Made by a program: the position numbers and the translations under genes. From the NCBI RefSeq assembly GCF_007991615.1, contig NZ_BJYR01000024.1, positions 1 through 64,000 on the forward strand: DNA of 64,000 bases. Direction: 5' to 3'. The notes beneath the pieces are model-generated. The model saw only the letters and a list, made by a program, of their open reading frames with translations, ran no database searches and was not told the origin of the DNA. The stretch is from Novosphingobium sediminis (GTDB taxonomy: Bacteria; Pseudomonadota; Alphaproteobacteria; Sphingomonadales; Sphingomonadaceae). Of the stretch, positions 54,001 to 63,470 are shown in pieces (position 1 is the stretch's first letter; the number at the start of each line of letters is the position of its first letter).

Positions 54001-54421
54001 CGAACCGGCGCAGGCCATCTTCGGGCCGAAGGTGATGCTCATCAACGAGATGTCAGGCTCTGGCGGGGATGCCCTGCCGTGGCTGTTCCGCAAGGCGGGC
54101 GTGGGCACGCTGGTGGGCACCCGCACATGGGGCGGGCTGGTCGGCATCGGCGGCTATCCGTCGCTGATGGACGGCGGCATGGTCACCGCGCCGCGCTGGG
54201 CAATCTATGGCACAGGCGGGCAGTGGGAAGTCGAGAACATCGGCATTCCGCCGGATCTGGAAGTTGTGCAGGATCCGGCGCAGATGCGGCTTGGGCGTGA
54301 CCCGCAGTTGGAAGCGGGCGTGCGCATCGCGCTCGACGCACTGGCTAAATCGCCCCCGCCGACCTTCGTGCAGCCCGCCGCGCCGGACAAGAAGCCGGTG
54401 CTGCCGGATAGCGTGGACTAG
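51086..54421 (+). CDS. Tricorn-protease-like S41 peptidase with TolB/WD-like propeller domains
   Basis: This 1111-residue exported protease has a signal peptide (LLATTALLAAIVGAPAAQG), two beta-propeller regions (about 30-350 and 350-640) built of FSPDGSMIAF and WSPDSRYIAY-type blades, a central linker, then a C1-PDZ-C2 catalytic part. The nucleophile serine is in NEMSGSGGD and the late glutamate in VENIGIPPD. The upstream histidine is in IGVGHTFV, where classical Tricorn has Ser-His but here Gly-His, as I recall for many bacterial members. It likely degrades peptides in the periplasm. The start is ATG 51086 after CGGAG. Confidence 0.9.
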   Translation: MRRTLLATTALLAAIVGAPAAQGREPPRLLQHPSLSATEIAFDYAGAIWSVPRSGGTAHVLVTGQGDNSRSVFSPDGSMIAFTGRFDGNRDVYVVPAAGGVPRRLTWHPGADVALGWSADGKSILFRSSRETVRDLQRVYLVPVGGGDPSPVPLTSVDEGSLSADGSRIAYTPFDQWQPAWKQYRGGQTDRIWIADLKDSSVVKIPRENSNDRNPMFVGDDVYFLSDREGPRTLYRYGMKSGTVSQVIRNDRGFDMASAAAGPGGIVIDHFGKIEIYDLATGAVSRPAITIGAEAPSLRPHIKDLDAGDIAAAALTPSGKRMVVEAHGEIISVPADKGDARNLTQTPGIAERDPAASPDGKSVAYFSDESGEYALHIRAADGTGAVRKIDLGTPGSYFYAPLWSPDSKRIVFHDKRLNLWLVDLTAAAPKPAKIATDRYDSPEFNFDPAWSPDSRYIAYSVQGTNHLHTVMIHTVATGTAQALTDGMSDAVSPRFDANGEALYFIANTSRGLGAGWLDMSSLGRASDGAVYAAVLRKDGAAPTAPQSDEEAAADAKTGDKPAKAAEGKGSKDSNAAAGPKPVQIDFAGLDQRIVALDLPVAHYVGLFAAEAGTLLAVTAPVVATDHDLIDESDAPTPVAVVRYDTKARKSATLVDGADAGSLAISADGKKLLFAKRGQRFLASTGAPSDGDKPAAVKFAASISVDPMAEWRQMYREVWRIERDFLYDPKAHGLDLAKAEKLYEPFLAGLGSRSELNVLFEEMTGHIGVGHTFVNGGEGPKQGAVSTGLLGADFEQVGGHYRFRTVLKGESWNPGLQAPLAQPGAEVKAGEYLLAINGRPVDPANEVYKGFEGLAGKQTVLTVGPNADGTGSRDVKVVPIARDIPLRLHSWMEGNRKLVDKLSGGKLGYVYLPDTGGGGFVNFNRYYFAQVGKQGMIIDERFNHGGDIADYIVDQLKRTPQMVNSTREGEPMVEPAQAIFGPKVMLINEMSGSGGDALPWLFRKAGVGTLVGTRTWGGLVGIGGYPSLMDGGMVTAPRWAIYGTGGQWEVENIGIPPDLEVVQDPAQMRLGRDPQLEAGVRIALDALAKSPPPTFVQPAAPDKKPVLPDSVD

Positions 54422-54446
54422 ACCGCGAGGCCCACAATCCGCCTGC

Positions 54447-54525
54447 TCGTCATTGCGAGCGTAGCGAAGCAATCCAGCGCCGCGCAGGACCGCTCTGGAT
54501 TGCTTCGCTACGCTCGCAATGACGA
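54447..54525. repeat. Perfect 31-bp inverted repeat containing CATTGCGAGCG
   Basis: The arms 54447-54477 and 54495-54525 are exact reverse complements around a 17-base loop. The arm sequence, with CATTGCGAGC and GAAGCAATCCAG, is a repeat unit I recognise from many sphingomonad genomes. It lies past the protease stop, between it and the convergent small membrane gene, and may stop transcription from both sides. Confidence 0.85.
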
Positions 54526-54707
54526 ACAGTGGTGATTTTCCGCCGGTATCAGGCCGCGTGGGCACGTTCGAACGGCCGGATTCGCCGAACTGATGCCGTT
54601 ACGATGCACTCTTGGGAACGTCAGTGTCGCTTAAAAGGCGCCATTCCGCATTCAGGATCGTGCATCAGTCCCGCCCACGACCGCAAATGGGTGGTCAGCT
54701 GCCATTG

Positions 54708-55046
54708 CTAAAGCACGGAGCGAAGTAGAGTCGTCATGAAAATGGCTTCGACTAGCGCTCCGAACATAAACATCGCACCCGTGTTTCTATGAACGTGTGG
54801 GCCAAACTCCATGATGATGAGCATCTGCACAGCAATCAGCCCTAGCATCGCCCGAAGGTAACCGGGTTGGCGACGCTTGTCCCACGTAAGGCGAGCGGTG
54901 ATAGACAATGCCGCCAACGCCGAGGCCGTCAAAAATGCTGGCCCAACCCAACCGATCAGCATCATCACCGCCAAGCTCCCAGCAATTGCTAGAAGCGTAA
55001 GTGGTACCCACCCTCGGCCGAGAAAATCATCGCTGCCTGTCAACAT
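54708..55046 (-). CDS. Small membrane protein of unknown function
   Basis: The 112 residues have three or four hydrophobic helices (about 14-35, 37-50, 65-81 and 90-110) with a short basic loop WDKRRQPGY. I recognise no family. Base composition is clearly lower in GC than in neighbouring genes, which together with the nearby repeat suggests a later arrival. The start is an ATG at 55046. Confidence 0.55.
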   Translation of the reverse strand: MLTGSDDFLGRGWVPLTLLAIAGSLAVMMLIGWVGPAFLTASALAALSITARLTWDKRRQPGYLRAMLGLIAVQMLIIMEFGPHVHRNTGAMFMFGALVEAIFMTTLLRSVL

Positions 55047-55453
55047 AGGGCCATCATACTGGCCTCTATTGAGAACACAAAGAGCGTCCGCCTAGGGGTC
55101 GGTTGCTGAAAGGCAGATTTCAGGCGCCCATTACGTGAAAGCCGCTGGTCCGCTCCCCACCAATCCCGGCCGCTCCGCCAACCGCCACACCTGTCCATGC
55201 TGGCTAGGTAGAAGGCCGGATTTTACCAGAAAGCATGTCTGCGGGGCTCGCGAAAGGCCAGGTTGTGCCCCGATTGGCCTATTTTCGGGCATTTTCCAGT
55301 CCCGCCTCCGCCGTGTCATGGCCGGGCGGCTGGGGAGAAATTTAACCCTTATCCGCTAACCCGTCCTGCAACGGATTGGATTGTACCTACCGTGCCTTTG
55401 CGAGCAGCGCTGCCGCTGCAGGGGTTTTGGCGTGGTGCGAGCGGGGACGCAGA
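55047..55453. other. Intergenic region before the RTX gene
   Basis: These 407 bases contain only short frames without conserved features. Composition is mixed and lower in GC at the left end. GGGGA near 55443 serves as ribosome-binding site for the RTX gene. Confidence 0.5.
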
Positions 55454-58400
55454 ATGGTTGAAATCGTCAAGGTCGGCGGCGAATTCCTGGTCAACACGCA
55501 GGTTACGGGCTTTCAGGAAATGCCCTCGATCACCGGTCTTTCCGGTGGCGGCTTTGTGGCGACTTGGACCGATTATTCGGACGTGAGTGGCCTCGGCATC
55601 GCCAAGGCGCAGCTTTACAGCGTTGCCGGCACCAAGGTGGGCAGCGAGTTTGCAGTGGCGAGCGGTGCGGCCACCGACCAGTCGTTCCCGACCGTGACCA
55701 ACCTCGCGAACGGCGGGTTCGTGGTGACCTGGACCGAGGCCGGCATCCAGTCCGACTACAAGATCAAGGCGCAGGTCTACAGCGCCAGCGGCACCGTGGT
55801 GACGCCCGCTTTCCTCGTGAACGGCACGACATGGGCGCAGCAGGGCGGCAACAACCAGCCCGGCAACCACAACCCGACGATTACCGGGCTGTCCGGCGGC
55901 GGCTTTGTCGTCACGTGGCAGGATTATGCCGGGACGGCAGGCGATGCGAGCGGCGCGGGGATCCTCTCGCAGCTTTACAGCGCGGCGGGGGCGCCGGTGG
56001 GCGGCGCAGTCCTCGTCAATACCCAGACGAGCGGCGACCAGACCCAGCCGACCGTGACCAGCCTTTCGGGCGGCGGCTATGTCGTGACGTGGATGGATAC
56101 GGCTCCGGCTGGCACGGTGATGAAGGCGCAGACCTTCAGCGCGGCGGGCGCCAAGGTCGGCGGTGAGATCACGGTCGATTCCGAAGTGCAGAGCGATTCT
56201 GCGCTGCCGGTGGTGACAGGTCTTGCGACCGGCGGCTTCGTGGTGGCGTGGCAGGATTCGAGCCCGGCCGTGGGCGATCCCGATACGCTGATCCGCGCGC
56301 AAGTGTTCAGCGCGGCGGGCGCCAAGGTTGGCGCATCGCTGGTGGTGAGCGGCGCTGGCGCTGGCGAGCGCGACTTCCCCTCGATCGCGGGCCTGCCCAA
56401 CGGCGGCTTCGTGGTGACCTGGCAGCACTTCATCAGCCCCACCAACAGCGACATAAAGGCGCAGGTCTTTGATGGCGACGGCACCAAGCTGGGCGGCGAG
56501 ATGCTGATCAACTCGGTGACCACGGGCTATCAGGAGCGTCCGGTGATCGCGAGCGTGACCGGCGACGGCTTCGTTATTGCGTGGGGCGATGACAGCGGGC
56601 TGGGCGGCGACGCCAGTGGCACCGGCATCAAGGCGCAGGTTTACAACTACGGTGCCTATAATGTCATCAATGGCACCGACGGTGTGGACCTGCTGACCGG
56701 CACCACCCGCGACGATCACCTGATCGGCCTTGCCAGCAACGATACGCTTACCGGCCTCGGCGGGAATGACCTGCTCGATGGCGGCACCGGCAGCGACACG
56801 ATGATCGGCGGCATCGGCAACGACACGTATGTTGTCGACGTGACGGGCGATGCGGTGATCGAACTGGCCGGGGAGGGCACCGATACGGTGCAGACGACGC
56901 TGGCCAGCTACACGCTGGGCAACAACGTCGAGAACCTGACCTTCACTGACAATGCGGCACACTCGGGCACCGGCAATGCGCTGAACAACGTGCTCACAGG
57001 GGGCGGCGGGGCCGATGTGCTCAACGGCGGCGCAGGCGCTGATCGCATGGTCGGCGGGCTGGGCAACGATACCTATTACGTCGACAACGCGGGCGACACG
57101 ACGATCGAAGCCGCGGGTGAAGGGACGGACACGGTCTCTTCTTCGATCAACTGGACACTGGCGGCCAATGTCGAAAACCTGACGCTTTCGGGCAGCGCGG
57201 CGATCAACGGCACAGGCAACAACGATGCCAACGTGATCACCGGCAACAGCGCAGCCAACGTGCTGACGGGGAATGGCGGCAACGACACGCTGAACGGCGG
57301 TGCGGGCGCGGATACGATGATCGGCGGGCTGGGCAACGACAGCTACGTTGTCGACAACGTTGGGGACGTGACTACCGAGGCGGCTGGCGAGGGGACCGAC
57401 AGTGTCTCTTCCTCGCTCACCTGGACGCTGGCAGCCAACGTCGAGAACCTGACCCTTTCCGGATCGGCGGCGATCAACGGCACCGGCAACAACGACGCCA
57501 ACGTGATCACCGGCAACAGCGCAGCCAACGTGCTGACGGGGAACGGCGGCAACGATACGCTGAACGGCGGTGCGGGCGCGGACACGATGATCGGCGGGCT
57601 GGGGGATGACAGCTACGTCGTCGACAACGTGGGCGACGTGGTGACCGAACTGGCCGGTGAGGGCACCGACCTCGTCACATCCTCGATCACGTGGACCCTT
57701 GGCGCGAACTTCGAGAACCTGACGCTTTCGGGCAGCGCGGCGATCAATGGCACGGGCACAAACACGGCCAATGTGCTGACCGGCAATTCGGGCGCGAACG
57801 TGCTCACGGGCCTTGGCGGGAACGACACGCTCAACGGCGGTTCGGGCAGCGACACGATGATCGGCGGGCTGGGTGACGATACCTACGTTGTTGATTCGAC
57901 AGGCGATGTGGTAACCGAGCTGGCGGGTGAAGGCACCGATGTCGTCCAGACGACGCTGTCCAGCTACACGCTGGCGGCCAATGTCGAGAACCTCGTCTTC
58001 ACCAATACCTCGGCGCATACCGGCATCGGCAACGCGCTGAACAACGTGATCAGCGGCAATGCCGGGAATGACACGCTGAACGGCGGCGCGGGTGCGGACA
58101 CCATGCTCGGCGGGTTCGGCAACGACAGCTATGTGGTGGATAATGCCGCTGACGTGGTGACCGAACTGGCCGGGCAGGGCACCGATCTGGTCTCGGCTTC
58201 GGTCAGCTACACGCTGGGCGCGAACATCGAGAACCTCACGCTTTCGGGCACGGCGGCGAACAGCGCGACCGGTAACAACGATGCCAATGTGCTGACCGGC
58301 AATTCCGGTGGCAACGTGCTGACGGGGCTTGGCGGGAACGACACGCTGAACGGCGGCGCGGGCGTCGATACGATGATCGGCGGGCAGGGCAACGACACAT

Positions 58401-59803
58401 ACGTCGTCGACGTGGTCGGCGATGTGGTGACCGAACTGGCCGGCGAAGGCACCGATCTCGTCCAGACCACGCTGGCCAGCTACACGCTTGCCGCCAACGT
58501 AGAGAACCTCACCTTCACCAACAGCGCGACGCACAGCGGCATTGGCAATGCGCTGAACAACGTGCTGACCGGCAACAGCGGCAGCGACACGCTCAATGGC
58601 GGCGCCGGGGCGGATACCCTCATCGGCGGCGCCGGCAACGACAGCTACGTGGTCGACAACGCGGGCGACGTGACCACCGAACTCGCCGCGCAGGGCACCG
58701 ATCTCGTGACGGCCTCGATTGGCTGGACGCTGGCTGCCAATATCGAGAACCTCACGCTTTCGGGCAGCGCGGCGATCAACGGCACCGGCACGAACGATGC
58801 CAACGTGCTGACCGGAAACAGCGGCAACAACGTGCTGACGGGGCTTGGCGGGAATGACACGCTGAACGGCGGCGCGGGCAATGACACACTGATCGGCGGG
58901 CTTGGCGATGACACCTACGTCGTCGATGCGAGCGGCGATGTGGTGACCGAACTGGCCGGTGAGGGCACCGATACGGTGCAGACCACTCTGGCCAGCTACA
59001 CACTCGGCGCGAACGTCGAGCGCCTGACTTTTACCAACAACATCACCCATAGCGGCATCGGCAATGCACTCGACAACGTGCTGACGGGCAATTCCGGCAG
59101 TGACACGCTGAACGGCGGCCTCGGCGCGGATACGCTGGTCGGCGGCAGCGGCAACGACAGCTACGTGGTCGACAATGTGGGCGACGTGACGACCGAGGCG
59201 GCTGGCGGCGGGACCGATCTCGTCACTGCGTCACTCAGCTGGACGCTGGCGCTGAATGTCGAGAACCTGACGCTTTCCGGCAGCGCGGCGATCGACGGGA
59301 CCGGCAATACGCTCAACAACGTGCTCACCGGCAACAGCGGCAACAACGTGCTTTCGGGCCTTGATGGCAACGATACGCTGACGGGCGGTCTGGGCAACGA
59401 TACGCTGCTCGGCGGGATCGGCAACGACCGGCTGGTCGGCGGGGCGGGCAACGACGTGCTGAACGGCGGCACGGGGACCGACACTTTCGTGTTTGATACG
59501 GCGCCGAGTGCCCTGACCAATCTCGATACGGTGCAGGACTTCACCTCGGGCACCGACAAGCTTTCGTTCAGCCGCGCGGTGTTTACCGGCTTTGCCACGA
59601 CCGGGGCGATCAGCGTGGATGCGTTCTGGTCCGGCGCGGGCGTCAACACGGCGCACGATGCGACGGACCGGCTCATCTACAACACCACGACCGGCGCGCT
59701 GTGGTATGATGCCGACGGAACGGGAGCGGCAGCCGCCGTGCAGGTCGCAGTGCTGACCGGCGCCCCGGCGCTGGCGTTCACGGATTTCCTGATCGCGGTT
59801 TAA
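55454..59803 (+). CDS. Large RTX (hemolysin-type calcium-binding repeat) protein, probable type I secretion substrate
   Basis: The 1449 residues have no signal peptide. Residues 1-400 hold about seven 50-55-residue units built on GGFVVTWxD and [14 protein letters not shown]. From about 402 to 1345 come ten 89-90-residue units, each with RTX nonapeptides ([20 protein letters not shown]), a [12 protein letters not shown] segment and a [13 protein letters not shown] segment. The last 100 residues ([34 protein letters not shown], ending FTDFLIAV) are a typical type I secretion signal region. No enzymatic domain is seen and no HlyB/HlyD/TolC genes are nearby. It is probably an extracellular or surface Ca-binding adhesin- or matrix-like protein. 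Confidence 0.92.
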   Translation: MVEIVKVGGEFLVNTQVTGFQEMPSITGLSGGGFVATWTDYSDVSGLGIAKAQLYSVAGTKVGSEFAVASGAATDQSFPTVTNLANGGFVVTWTEAGIQSDYKIKAQVYSASGTVVTPAFLVNGTTWAQQGGNNQPGNHNPTITGLSGGGFVVTWQDYAGTAGDASGAGILSQLYSAAGAPVGGAVLVNTQTSGDQTQPTVTSLSGGGYVVTWMDTAPAGTVMKAQTFSAAGAKVGGEITVDSEVQSDSALPVVTGLATGGFVVAWQDSSPAVGDPDTLIRAQVFSAAGAKVGASLVVSGAGAGERDFPSIAGLPNGGFVVTWQHFISPTNSDIKAQVFDGDGTKLGGEMLINSVTTGYQERPVIASVTGDGFVIAWGDDSGLGGDASGTGIKAQVYNYGAYNVINGTDGVDLLTGTTRDDHLIGLASNDTLTGLGGNDLLDGGTGSDTMIGGIGNDTYVVDVTGDAVIELAGEGTDTVQTTLASYTLGNNVENLTFTDNAAHSGTGNALNNVLTGGGGADVLNGGAGADRMVGGLGNDTYYVDNAGDTTIEAAGEGTDTVSSSINWTLAANVENLTLSGSAAINGTGNNDANVITGNSAANVLTGNGGNDTLNGGAGADTMIGGLGNDSYVVDNVGDVTTEAAGEGTDSVSSSLTWTLAANVENLTLSGSAAINGTGNNDANVITGNSAANVLTGNGGNDTLNGGAGADTMIGGLGDDSYVVDNVGDVVTELAGEGTDLVTSSITWTLGANFENLTLSGSAAINGTGTNTANVLTGNSGANVLTGLGGNDTLNGGSGSDTMIGGLGDDTYVVDSTGDVVTELAGEGTDVVQTTLSSYTLAANVENLVFTNTSAHTGIGNALNNVISGNAGNDTLNGGAGADTMLGGFGNDSYVVDNAADVVTELAGQGTDLVSASVSYTLGANIENLTLSGTAANSATGNNDANVLTGNSGGNVLTGLGGNDTLNGGAGVDTMIGGQGNDTYVVDVVGDVVTELAGEGTDLVQTTLASYTLAANVENLTFTNSATHSGIGNALNNVLTGNSGSDTLNGGAGADTLIGGAGNDSYVVDNAGDVTTELAAQGTDLVTASIGWTLAANIENLTLSGSAAINGTGTNDANVLTGNSGNNVLTGLGGNDTLNGGAGNDTLIGGLGDDTYVVDASGDVVTELAGEGTDTVQTTLASYTLGANVERLTFTNNITHSGIGNALDNVLTGNSGSDTLNGGLGADTLVGGSGNDSYVVDNVGDVTTEAAGGGTDLVTASLSWTLALNVENLTLSGSAAIDGTGNTLNNVLTGNSGNNVLSGLDGNDTLTGGLGNDTLLGGIGNDRLVGGAGNDVLNGGTGTDTFVFDTAPSALTNLDTVQDFTSGTDKLSFSRAVFTGFATTGAISVDAFWSGAGVNTAHDATDRLIYNTTTGALWYDADGTGAAAAVQVAVLTGAPALAFTDFLIAV
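56800..59400 (+). repeat. Tandem array of about 270-bp units inside the RTX gene
   Basis: Ten units of about 89-90 codons follow one another. The period is 270 bases between the copies beginning near 57189 and 57459, where the DNA is almost identical over long stretches, including synonymous positions. Such identity points to recent duplication or ongoing homogenisation. Boundaries are approximate. Confidence 0.85.
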
Positions 59804-59822
59804 GGCCGCTGGCCCACCCCGG

Positions 59823-59844
59823 CCCTTCTCGCAAGCGGGAGGGG
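59823..59844. terminator. Hairpin between the RTX gene and the convergent Rieske gene
   Basis: CCCTTCTCGC (59823-59832) and GCGGGAGGGG (59835-59844) pair over their length with two G-T pairs. There is no clear T-run, so this is a weak or bidirectional terminator-like structure between convergent genes. Confidence 0.4.
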
Positions 59845-59849
59845 AGTGC

Positions 59850-60881
59850 CTAGCCCTCTGCCGCGATCATCCGCGCGAGGGTCTGGCGGAAGCGGAAGGA
59901 AGCGAGGTCGTTCTTGAGGTCGATGGTCGGCGTTGGGCTGGTGTCCATGCCGATCTGCACTGCGTTCAGGATCACGCGGTCTTCCTCGAAAGCGTGCTTC
60001 ACGTCAGCGGTGAATTCTGCCGAGATCGCTGCGTCGTCAGGGGCGAAGTTGCGCATCTGGAACCAGAAATAGCGGGTCTGCTTCCCGTTCACCGGCGTCA
60101 GGAAGTTGAAGCTGTCCATCAGGAACGCTTCATCGTGGAGCGGCCTGCCATGCCCGCCGGTGCCTGCGGGGACAAACACGGCCTTGATGACCGCATTGGA
60201 GGGATAGCGCATTTCGTAGTGCTGGTAGCGATCGGCGCGGCCCTGAAACTTCAGGAACTTGGCATAGAACGGCGCGGGCTCCGTATCGAGCAGCCAGCGC
60301 GCAGCGGTCACGCCTTCGGGCGCCGAAATCGTCTCGATCGGCACGGCGGCGCAGGATGCATCGCCAAACGAGCCGGGGTGAACCCACGTTACGTGCGTGG
60401 GGTCGAGCAGGTTGTCGACCACATAGAGGTAGTGGCAATCGACATGCATCACCGGGCCGCGGTTGGTGCCCCAGTCGGGCGAGCCCCATTGCGGGATGTC
60501 GACAATGGCCGCCGGGTCCGCCTTTGCCGGATCGCCCATCCAGATCCACACGAGGCCGTAGCGCTCGGCCAGCGGATAGCTGCGAACGCAGGCCTTGGGC
60601 AGGCTGCCCTGCGTGGGGGCGGCGATGCAGGTGCCGGTGCGATCAAAAGTGAGGCCGTGGTAGCCGCAGACGAGACTGTCCCCCTCACGCCGCCCCATCG
60701 AGAGCGGCAGCTTGCGGTGCGGACAGGCATCCTCGAGCGCAATCGGCATGCCGTCCACGCCGCGGTAAAGCACCACGCGTGTCCCGAGAATTTCAAGCGA
60801 GGTCAGCGCATCGGTGATCGCATCAGCCCAGTCCGCGACGTACCACGCGTTGCGGAGGAAGCCCTCGGCGCCGAGGCCCAT
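59850..60881 (-). CDS. Rieske non-heme iron oxygenase, VanA-like
   Basis: This 343-residue protein begins LRNAWYVADWAD, typical of VanA/O-demethylase-type oxygenases. The Rieske cluster ligands are C53-H55 (ACPHRK) and C72-H75 (CGYH). The mononuclear iron histidines H163 and H168 are in NLLDPTHVTWVHPG. It needs a separate reductase, absent here. Likely reactions are O-demethylation or hydroxylation of an aromatic acid; the substrate is unknown. It begins 2 bases after the chorismate mutase stop, so the two are co-transcribed. Confidence 0.85.
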   Translation of the reverse strand: MGLGAEGFLRNAWYVADWADAITDALTSLEILGTRVVLYRGVDGMPIALEDACPHRKLPLSMGRREGDSLVCGYHGLTFDRTGTCIAAPTQGSLPKACVRSYPLAERYGLVWIWMGDPAKADPAAIVDIPQWGSPDWGTNRGPVMHVDCHYLYVVDNLLDPTHVTWVHPGSFGDASCAAVPIETISAPEGVTAARWLLDTEPAPFYAKFLKFQGRADRYQHYEMRYPSNAVIKAVFVPAGTGGHGRPLHDEAFLMDSFNFLTPVNGKQTRYFWFQMRNFAPDDAAISAEFTADVKHAFEEDRVILNAVQIGMDTSPTPTIDLKNDLASFRFRQTLARMIAAEG

Positions 60882-60883
60882 GT

Positions 60884-61186
60884 TCAGGCTTTTGCTCCGG
60901 TTCCAGCCTCGGCCGCCTGTTCATGGTGGCGGATCACTTCCTGGATAATGAAGCGGAGGAACTTCTCGCTGAATTCGGGATCGAGCTTGGCATCGACAGC
61001 GAGCGCCCGCAGGCGAGCGATCTGGCGCTCCTCGCGGCCGGGATCGCTGGCGGGCAACTGATGTGCTGCCTTGTACGCGCCCACAGCCTGGGTGATGCGG
61101 AATCGCTCGGCCAGAATGTGGATCATCGCCGCGTCGATATTGTCGATGGACTGGCGATAACCTGCCAGCACCGGGTCTTCGCTCAT
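60884..61186 (-). CDS. Chorismate mutase (AroQ type)
   Basis: This is a 100-residue all-helical AroQ-fold protein: YRQSIDNIDAAMIHILAERFRITQAVGAYK in parts, then ASDPGREERQIARLRALA and FLRFIIQEVIRHHE. The conserved arginines and the lysine in VGAYK line the active site. It converts chorismate to prephenate for phenylalanine and tyrosine. A longer frame upstream to 62320 is an antisense artefact; the ATG at 61186 gives the normal AroQ length. It is coupled to the Rieske gene, an unusual neighbour for this enzyme. Confidence 0.88.
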   Translation of the reverse strand: MSEDPVLAGYRQSIDNIDAAMIHILAERFRITQAVGAYKAAHQLPASDPGREERQIARLRALAVDAKLDPEFSEKFLRFIIQEVIRHHEQAAEAGTGAKA

Positions 61187-61288
61187 CCCAAATCTCCGTC
61201 CATCCGCCCCGCCGCTTGAGCCCAGAAGCCCACAGTGGCACAACTTGCATCTTGCCAAGCGACTATGGGCAGGCCAAGCGAGCGGGCG

Positions 61289-62302
61289 ATGACCGCAACC
61301 ATCCACCAAATCCCCCGCCGCGCCGAGCCGTCGCTGCAGCCGCTCATGGCGCTCGTGGCCGATGGCATGAACAGTGTCAACGAAGTGATCCTCGGTCGGA
61401 TGCAATCGCGCATCCCGTTGATCCCCGCGCTGGCCGGTCATCTCATCGCGGGCGGCGGCAAGCGCATGCGCCCGATGCTCACGCTCGCGAGCGCTTCGCT
61501 GCTGGGGTACGGCGGCAGCCGGCACTACAAGCTGGCCGCGACGGTGGAGTTCATCCACACCGCCACGCTGCTGCATGACGATGTCGTCGATGGCTCCGGT
61601 ATGCGGCGCGGCAAGCAGGCGGCCAACATCATCTACGGCAACCCGGCCACCGTGCTCGTGGGCGATTTCCTGTTCAGCCGCAGCTTCGAGCTGATGGTAG
61701 AGGATGGCAGCCTCAAGGTGCTCAAGATCCTCTCGAACGCGTCTGCCGTCATCGCGGAAGGTGAAGTCGACCAGCTTGTCGCGCAGCGGCAGGTGGAGAC
61801 GAGCGAGGAACGCTACCTCGCGATCATCAACGCCAAGACCGCCGCTCTGTTCGCCGCCGCATGCCGCATCGCGGCTGTGGTGGCGGAGCGCAGCGAGGCG
61901 GATGAACTCGCGCTCGATTCCTATGGCCGCAACCTCGGCATCGCGTTCCAGCTGGCGGACGATGCGATCGACTACGATTCGGACGCGTCGGAAATGGGCA
62001 AGGACCAGGGCGACGACTTCCGTGAAGGCAAGATGACGCTGCCGGTGATCCTCGCCTATGCACGCGGCACGGCGGAAGAGCGCACGTTCTGGCAGGAAGC
62101 CATTGCCGGAGACCGCAACAGCGACGCCGATCTGGCGCACGCCGTCGCCCTCATCCGCAAGCACGAAGCGGTGAACGCCACCCGCGAACGTGCGCGGCAC
62201 TATGCCCAGCGCGCGATTGACGCGATTGCGGCGTTCCCGGCCAGCGCGGCCAAGGCGGCGATGACCGAAGCGGCGGAATTCGCGGTAGCGCGGCGGTACT
62301 GA
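61289..62302 (+). CDS. ispB: Polyprenyl diphosphate synthase (octaprenyl/decaprenyl type)
   Basis: This 337-residue trans-isoprenyl diphosphate synthase has the FARM motif DDVVD (residues 97-101, in HTATLLHDDVVDGSGMRRGK in parts), the GGGKRMRPML substrate loop and the second aspartate motif in LADDAIDYD. It builds the ubiquinone side chain from IPP. Sphingomonads mostly use Q-10, so decaprenyl is likely. I favour ATG 61289, matching the usual N-terminus, over the open frame from a GTG at 61235. Confidence 0.92.
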   Translation: MTATIHQIPRRAEPSLQPLMALVADGMNSVNEVILGRMQSRIPLIPALAGHLIAGGGKRMRPMLTLASASLLGYGGSRHYKLAATVEFIHTATLLHDDVVDGSGMRRGKQAANIIYGNPATVLVGDFLFSRSFELMVEDGSLKVLKILSNASAVIAEGEVDQLVAQRQVETSEERYLAIINAKTAALFAAACRIAAVVAERSEADELALDSYGRNLGIAFQLADDAIDYDSDASEMGKDQGDDFREGKMTLPVILAYARGTAEERTFWQEAIAGDRNSDADLAHAVALIRKHEAVNATRERARHYAQRAIDAIAAFPASAAKAAMTEAAEFAVARRY

Positions 62303-62311
62303 TCTGCCTGT

Positions 62312-62341
62312 GGCGGACAAGGGGCATTCCCCTTGCCCGCC
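62312..62341. terminator. GC-rich hairpin between ispB and the convergent aldo/keto reductase gene
   Basis: The arms GGCGGACAAGGGG (62312-62324) and CCCCTTGCCCGCC (62329-62341) pair with one mismatch around a 4-base loop (CATT). It sits between two convergent stops, so it can end both transcripts. There is no long T-run. Confidence 0.6.
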
Positions 62342-62350
62342 AGTGCCGGA

Positions 62351-63367
62351 TCACCCCATCGGATACATGATCTCGCGGCTCACCGCGTTGACGGCCTTCA
62401 TCGCTTCGTCCGAAAGCACCACGTCAGCTGCCGCGAAGATCGGGGCGCATTGTTCCTCGGTCGTCACGCCGACGATGGTCGAGGCGACGAAATCGTGCTG
62501 CTTTGACCAGGCGACCGCGAAGGTGACGGGATCGAGGCCGTGTTCGGCAGCGATCTTGGCGAAGCGTTCGGCAGATTCGACTGACTTCTCATTGACGAAG
62601 CGGCGGGCCATGCTGGCCTGACGGCCGCCCATTTCGAGATACTTCGAGAAGCGCGCGCCTTCAGGCCGCGCGCCGCCGCTGTACTTGCAGGCGAGCACGC
62701 CGCCGCCGATGGGCGAATAGGGAATGAGGCTCACGCCTTCCTTGCGGCAGACCTGCGCCAGTTCATCCTCGAAGCGGCGGTTGTTGAGGCTGAAGTTGTT
62801 CTGGATCGTCTGGTAGCGCGCGGCGCCAACGGCCTTCGCGGCCTCGATCGACTTCATCAGGCCCCACGAGGTTTCGTTCGAGCAGCCGAGGATGCGCACC
62901 TTGCCCGCGCGGACCAACTCGTCGAGCGTTTCCATGGTTTCTTCGTAGGCGGTGTCATGGTCGGGCCAGTGCGTCTGGTAGAGATCGATGTAATCGGTGC
63001 CGAGCTTCTGGAGGCTCTCCTCGACAGCCTTGATGATGTTGTGCCGATCAAGCGCGGTCATGCCGTTGCGCTTGGGGCTCTTGAACCAGATGTGGCTGGG
63101 TCCGGAAACCTTGGTGGCGAGGATGATCGCATCGCGCGGCTTGGTCTTCAGCCACTTACCCACGATTTCTTCGGTACGGCCAACCCACTTCACATCCGGC
63201 GGCACCGGATAGCCTTCGGCGGTGTCGAAGAAGTTGATGCCGGCATCGTAGCTCATGTCGAGGATGCGCATCGAAGTGGCTTCATCGGCCTGGCTGCCGA
63301 AGGTCATCGTCCCCATGCAGATATCGGAGACGACGATGGGTGACGTGCCGAGGCGGCGATGTTGCAT
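62351..63367 (-). CDS. Aldo/keto reductase
   Basis: The 338 residues form the NADPH-dependent (alpha/beta)8 aldo/keto reductase fold, similar in style to Tas/YajO-type proteins. The catalytic tetrad is visible as D48 and Y53 (FFDTAEGY), K86 (LATKVSG) and H133 (QTHWPDHD). I start at ATG 63367 after GGGAG; a longer frame to 63439 lacks conserved residues. It reduces aldehydes or ketones of unknown identity and is a single-gene unit. Confidence 0.9.
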   Translation of the reverse strand: MQHRRLGTSPIVVSDICMGTMTFGSQADEATSMRILDMSYDAGINFFDTAEGYPVPPDVKWVGRTEEIVGKWLKTKPRDAIILATKVSGPSHIWFKSPKRNGMTALDRHNIIKAVEESLQKLGTDYIDLYQTHWPDHDTAYEETMETLDELVRAGKVRILGCSNETSWGLMKSIEAAKAVGAARYQTIQNNFSLNNRRFEDELAQVCRKEGVSLIPYSPIGGGVLACKYSGGARPEGARFSKYLEMGGRQASMARRFVNEKSVESAERFAKIAAEHGLDPVTFAVAWSKQHDFVASTIVGVTTEEQCAPIFAAADVVLSDEAMKAVNAVSREIMYPMG

Positions 63368-63470
63368 GTGTGATCTGCTCCCAGAGGTTTGCCGCAAGGT
63401 GGCGCGGCTGTGGAGGCCGGTCAAGCGGTGCCAAGGCAAAGAGTGACGCGGCTATTGAAAGTGCGGGCGG

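Noticed and set aside
55349-59050. A 1233-codon minus-strand frame opposite the RTX gene.
   Set aside because: Its apparent repeats mirror the 270-bp repeats of the RTX gene on the other strand. The RTX frame has recognisable calcium-binding motifs and a secretion signal; the antisense frame has none.
56800-59400. Tandem repeats considered as a CRISPR array.
   Set aside because: Units are 270 bp, coding throughout and lack alternating unique spacers. They are RTX protein repeats.
60884-62320. Extension of the chorismate mutase frame to 478 residues.
   Set aside because: The added N-terminal part is antisense to ispB and has no conserved features. The 100-residue form matches the normal AroQ length.
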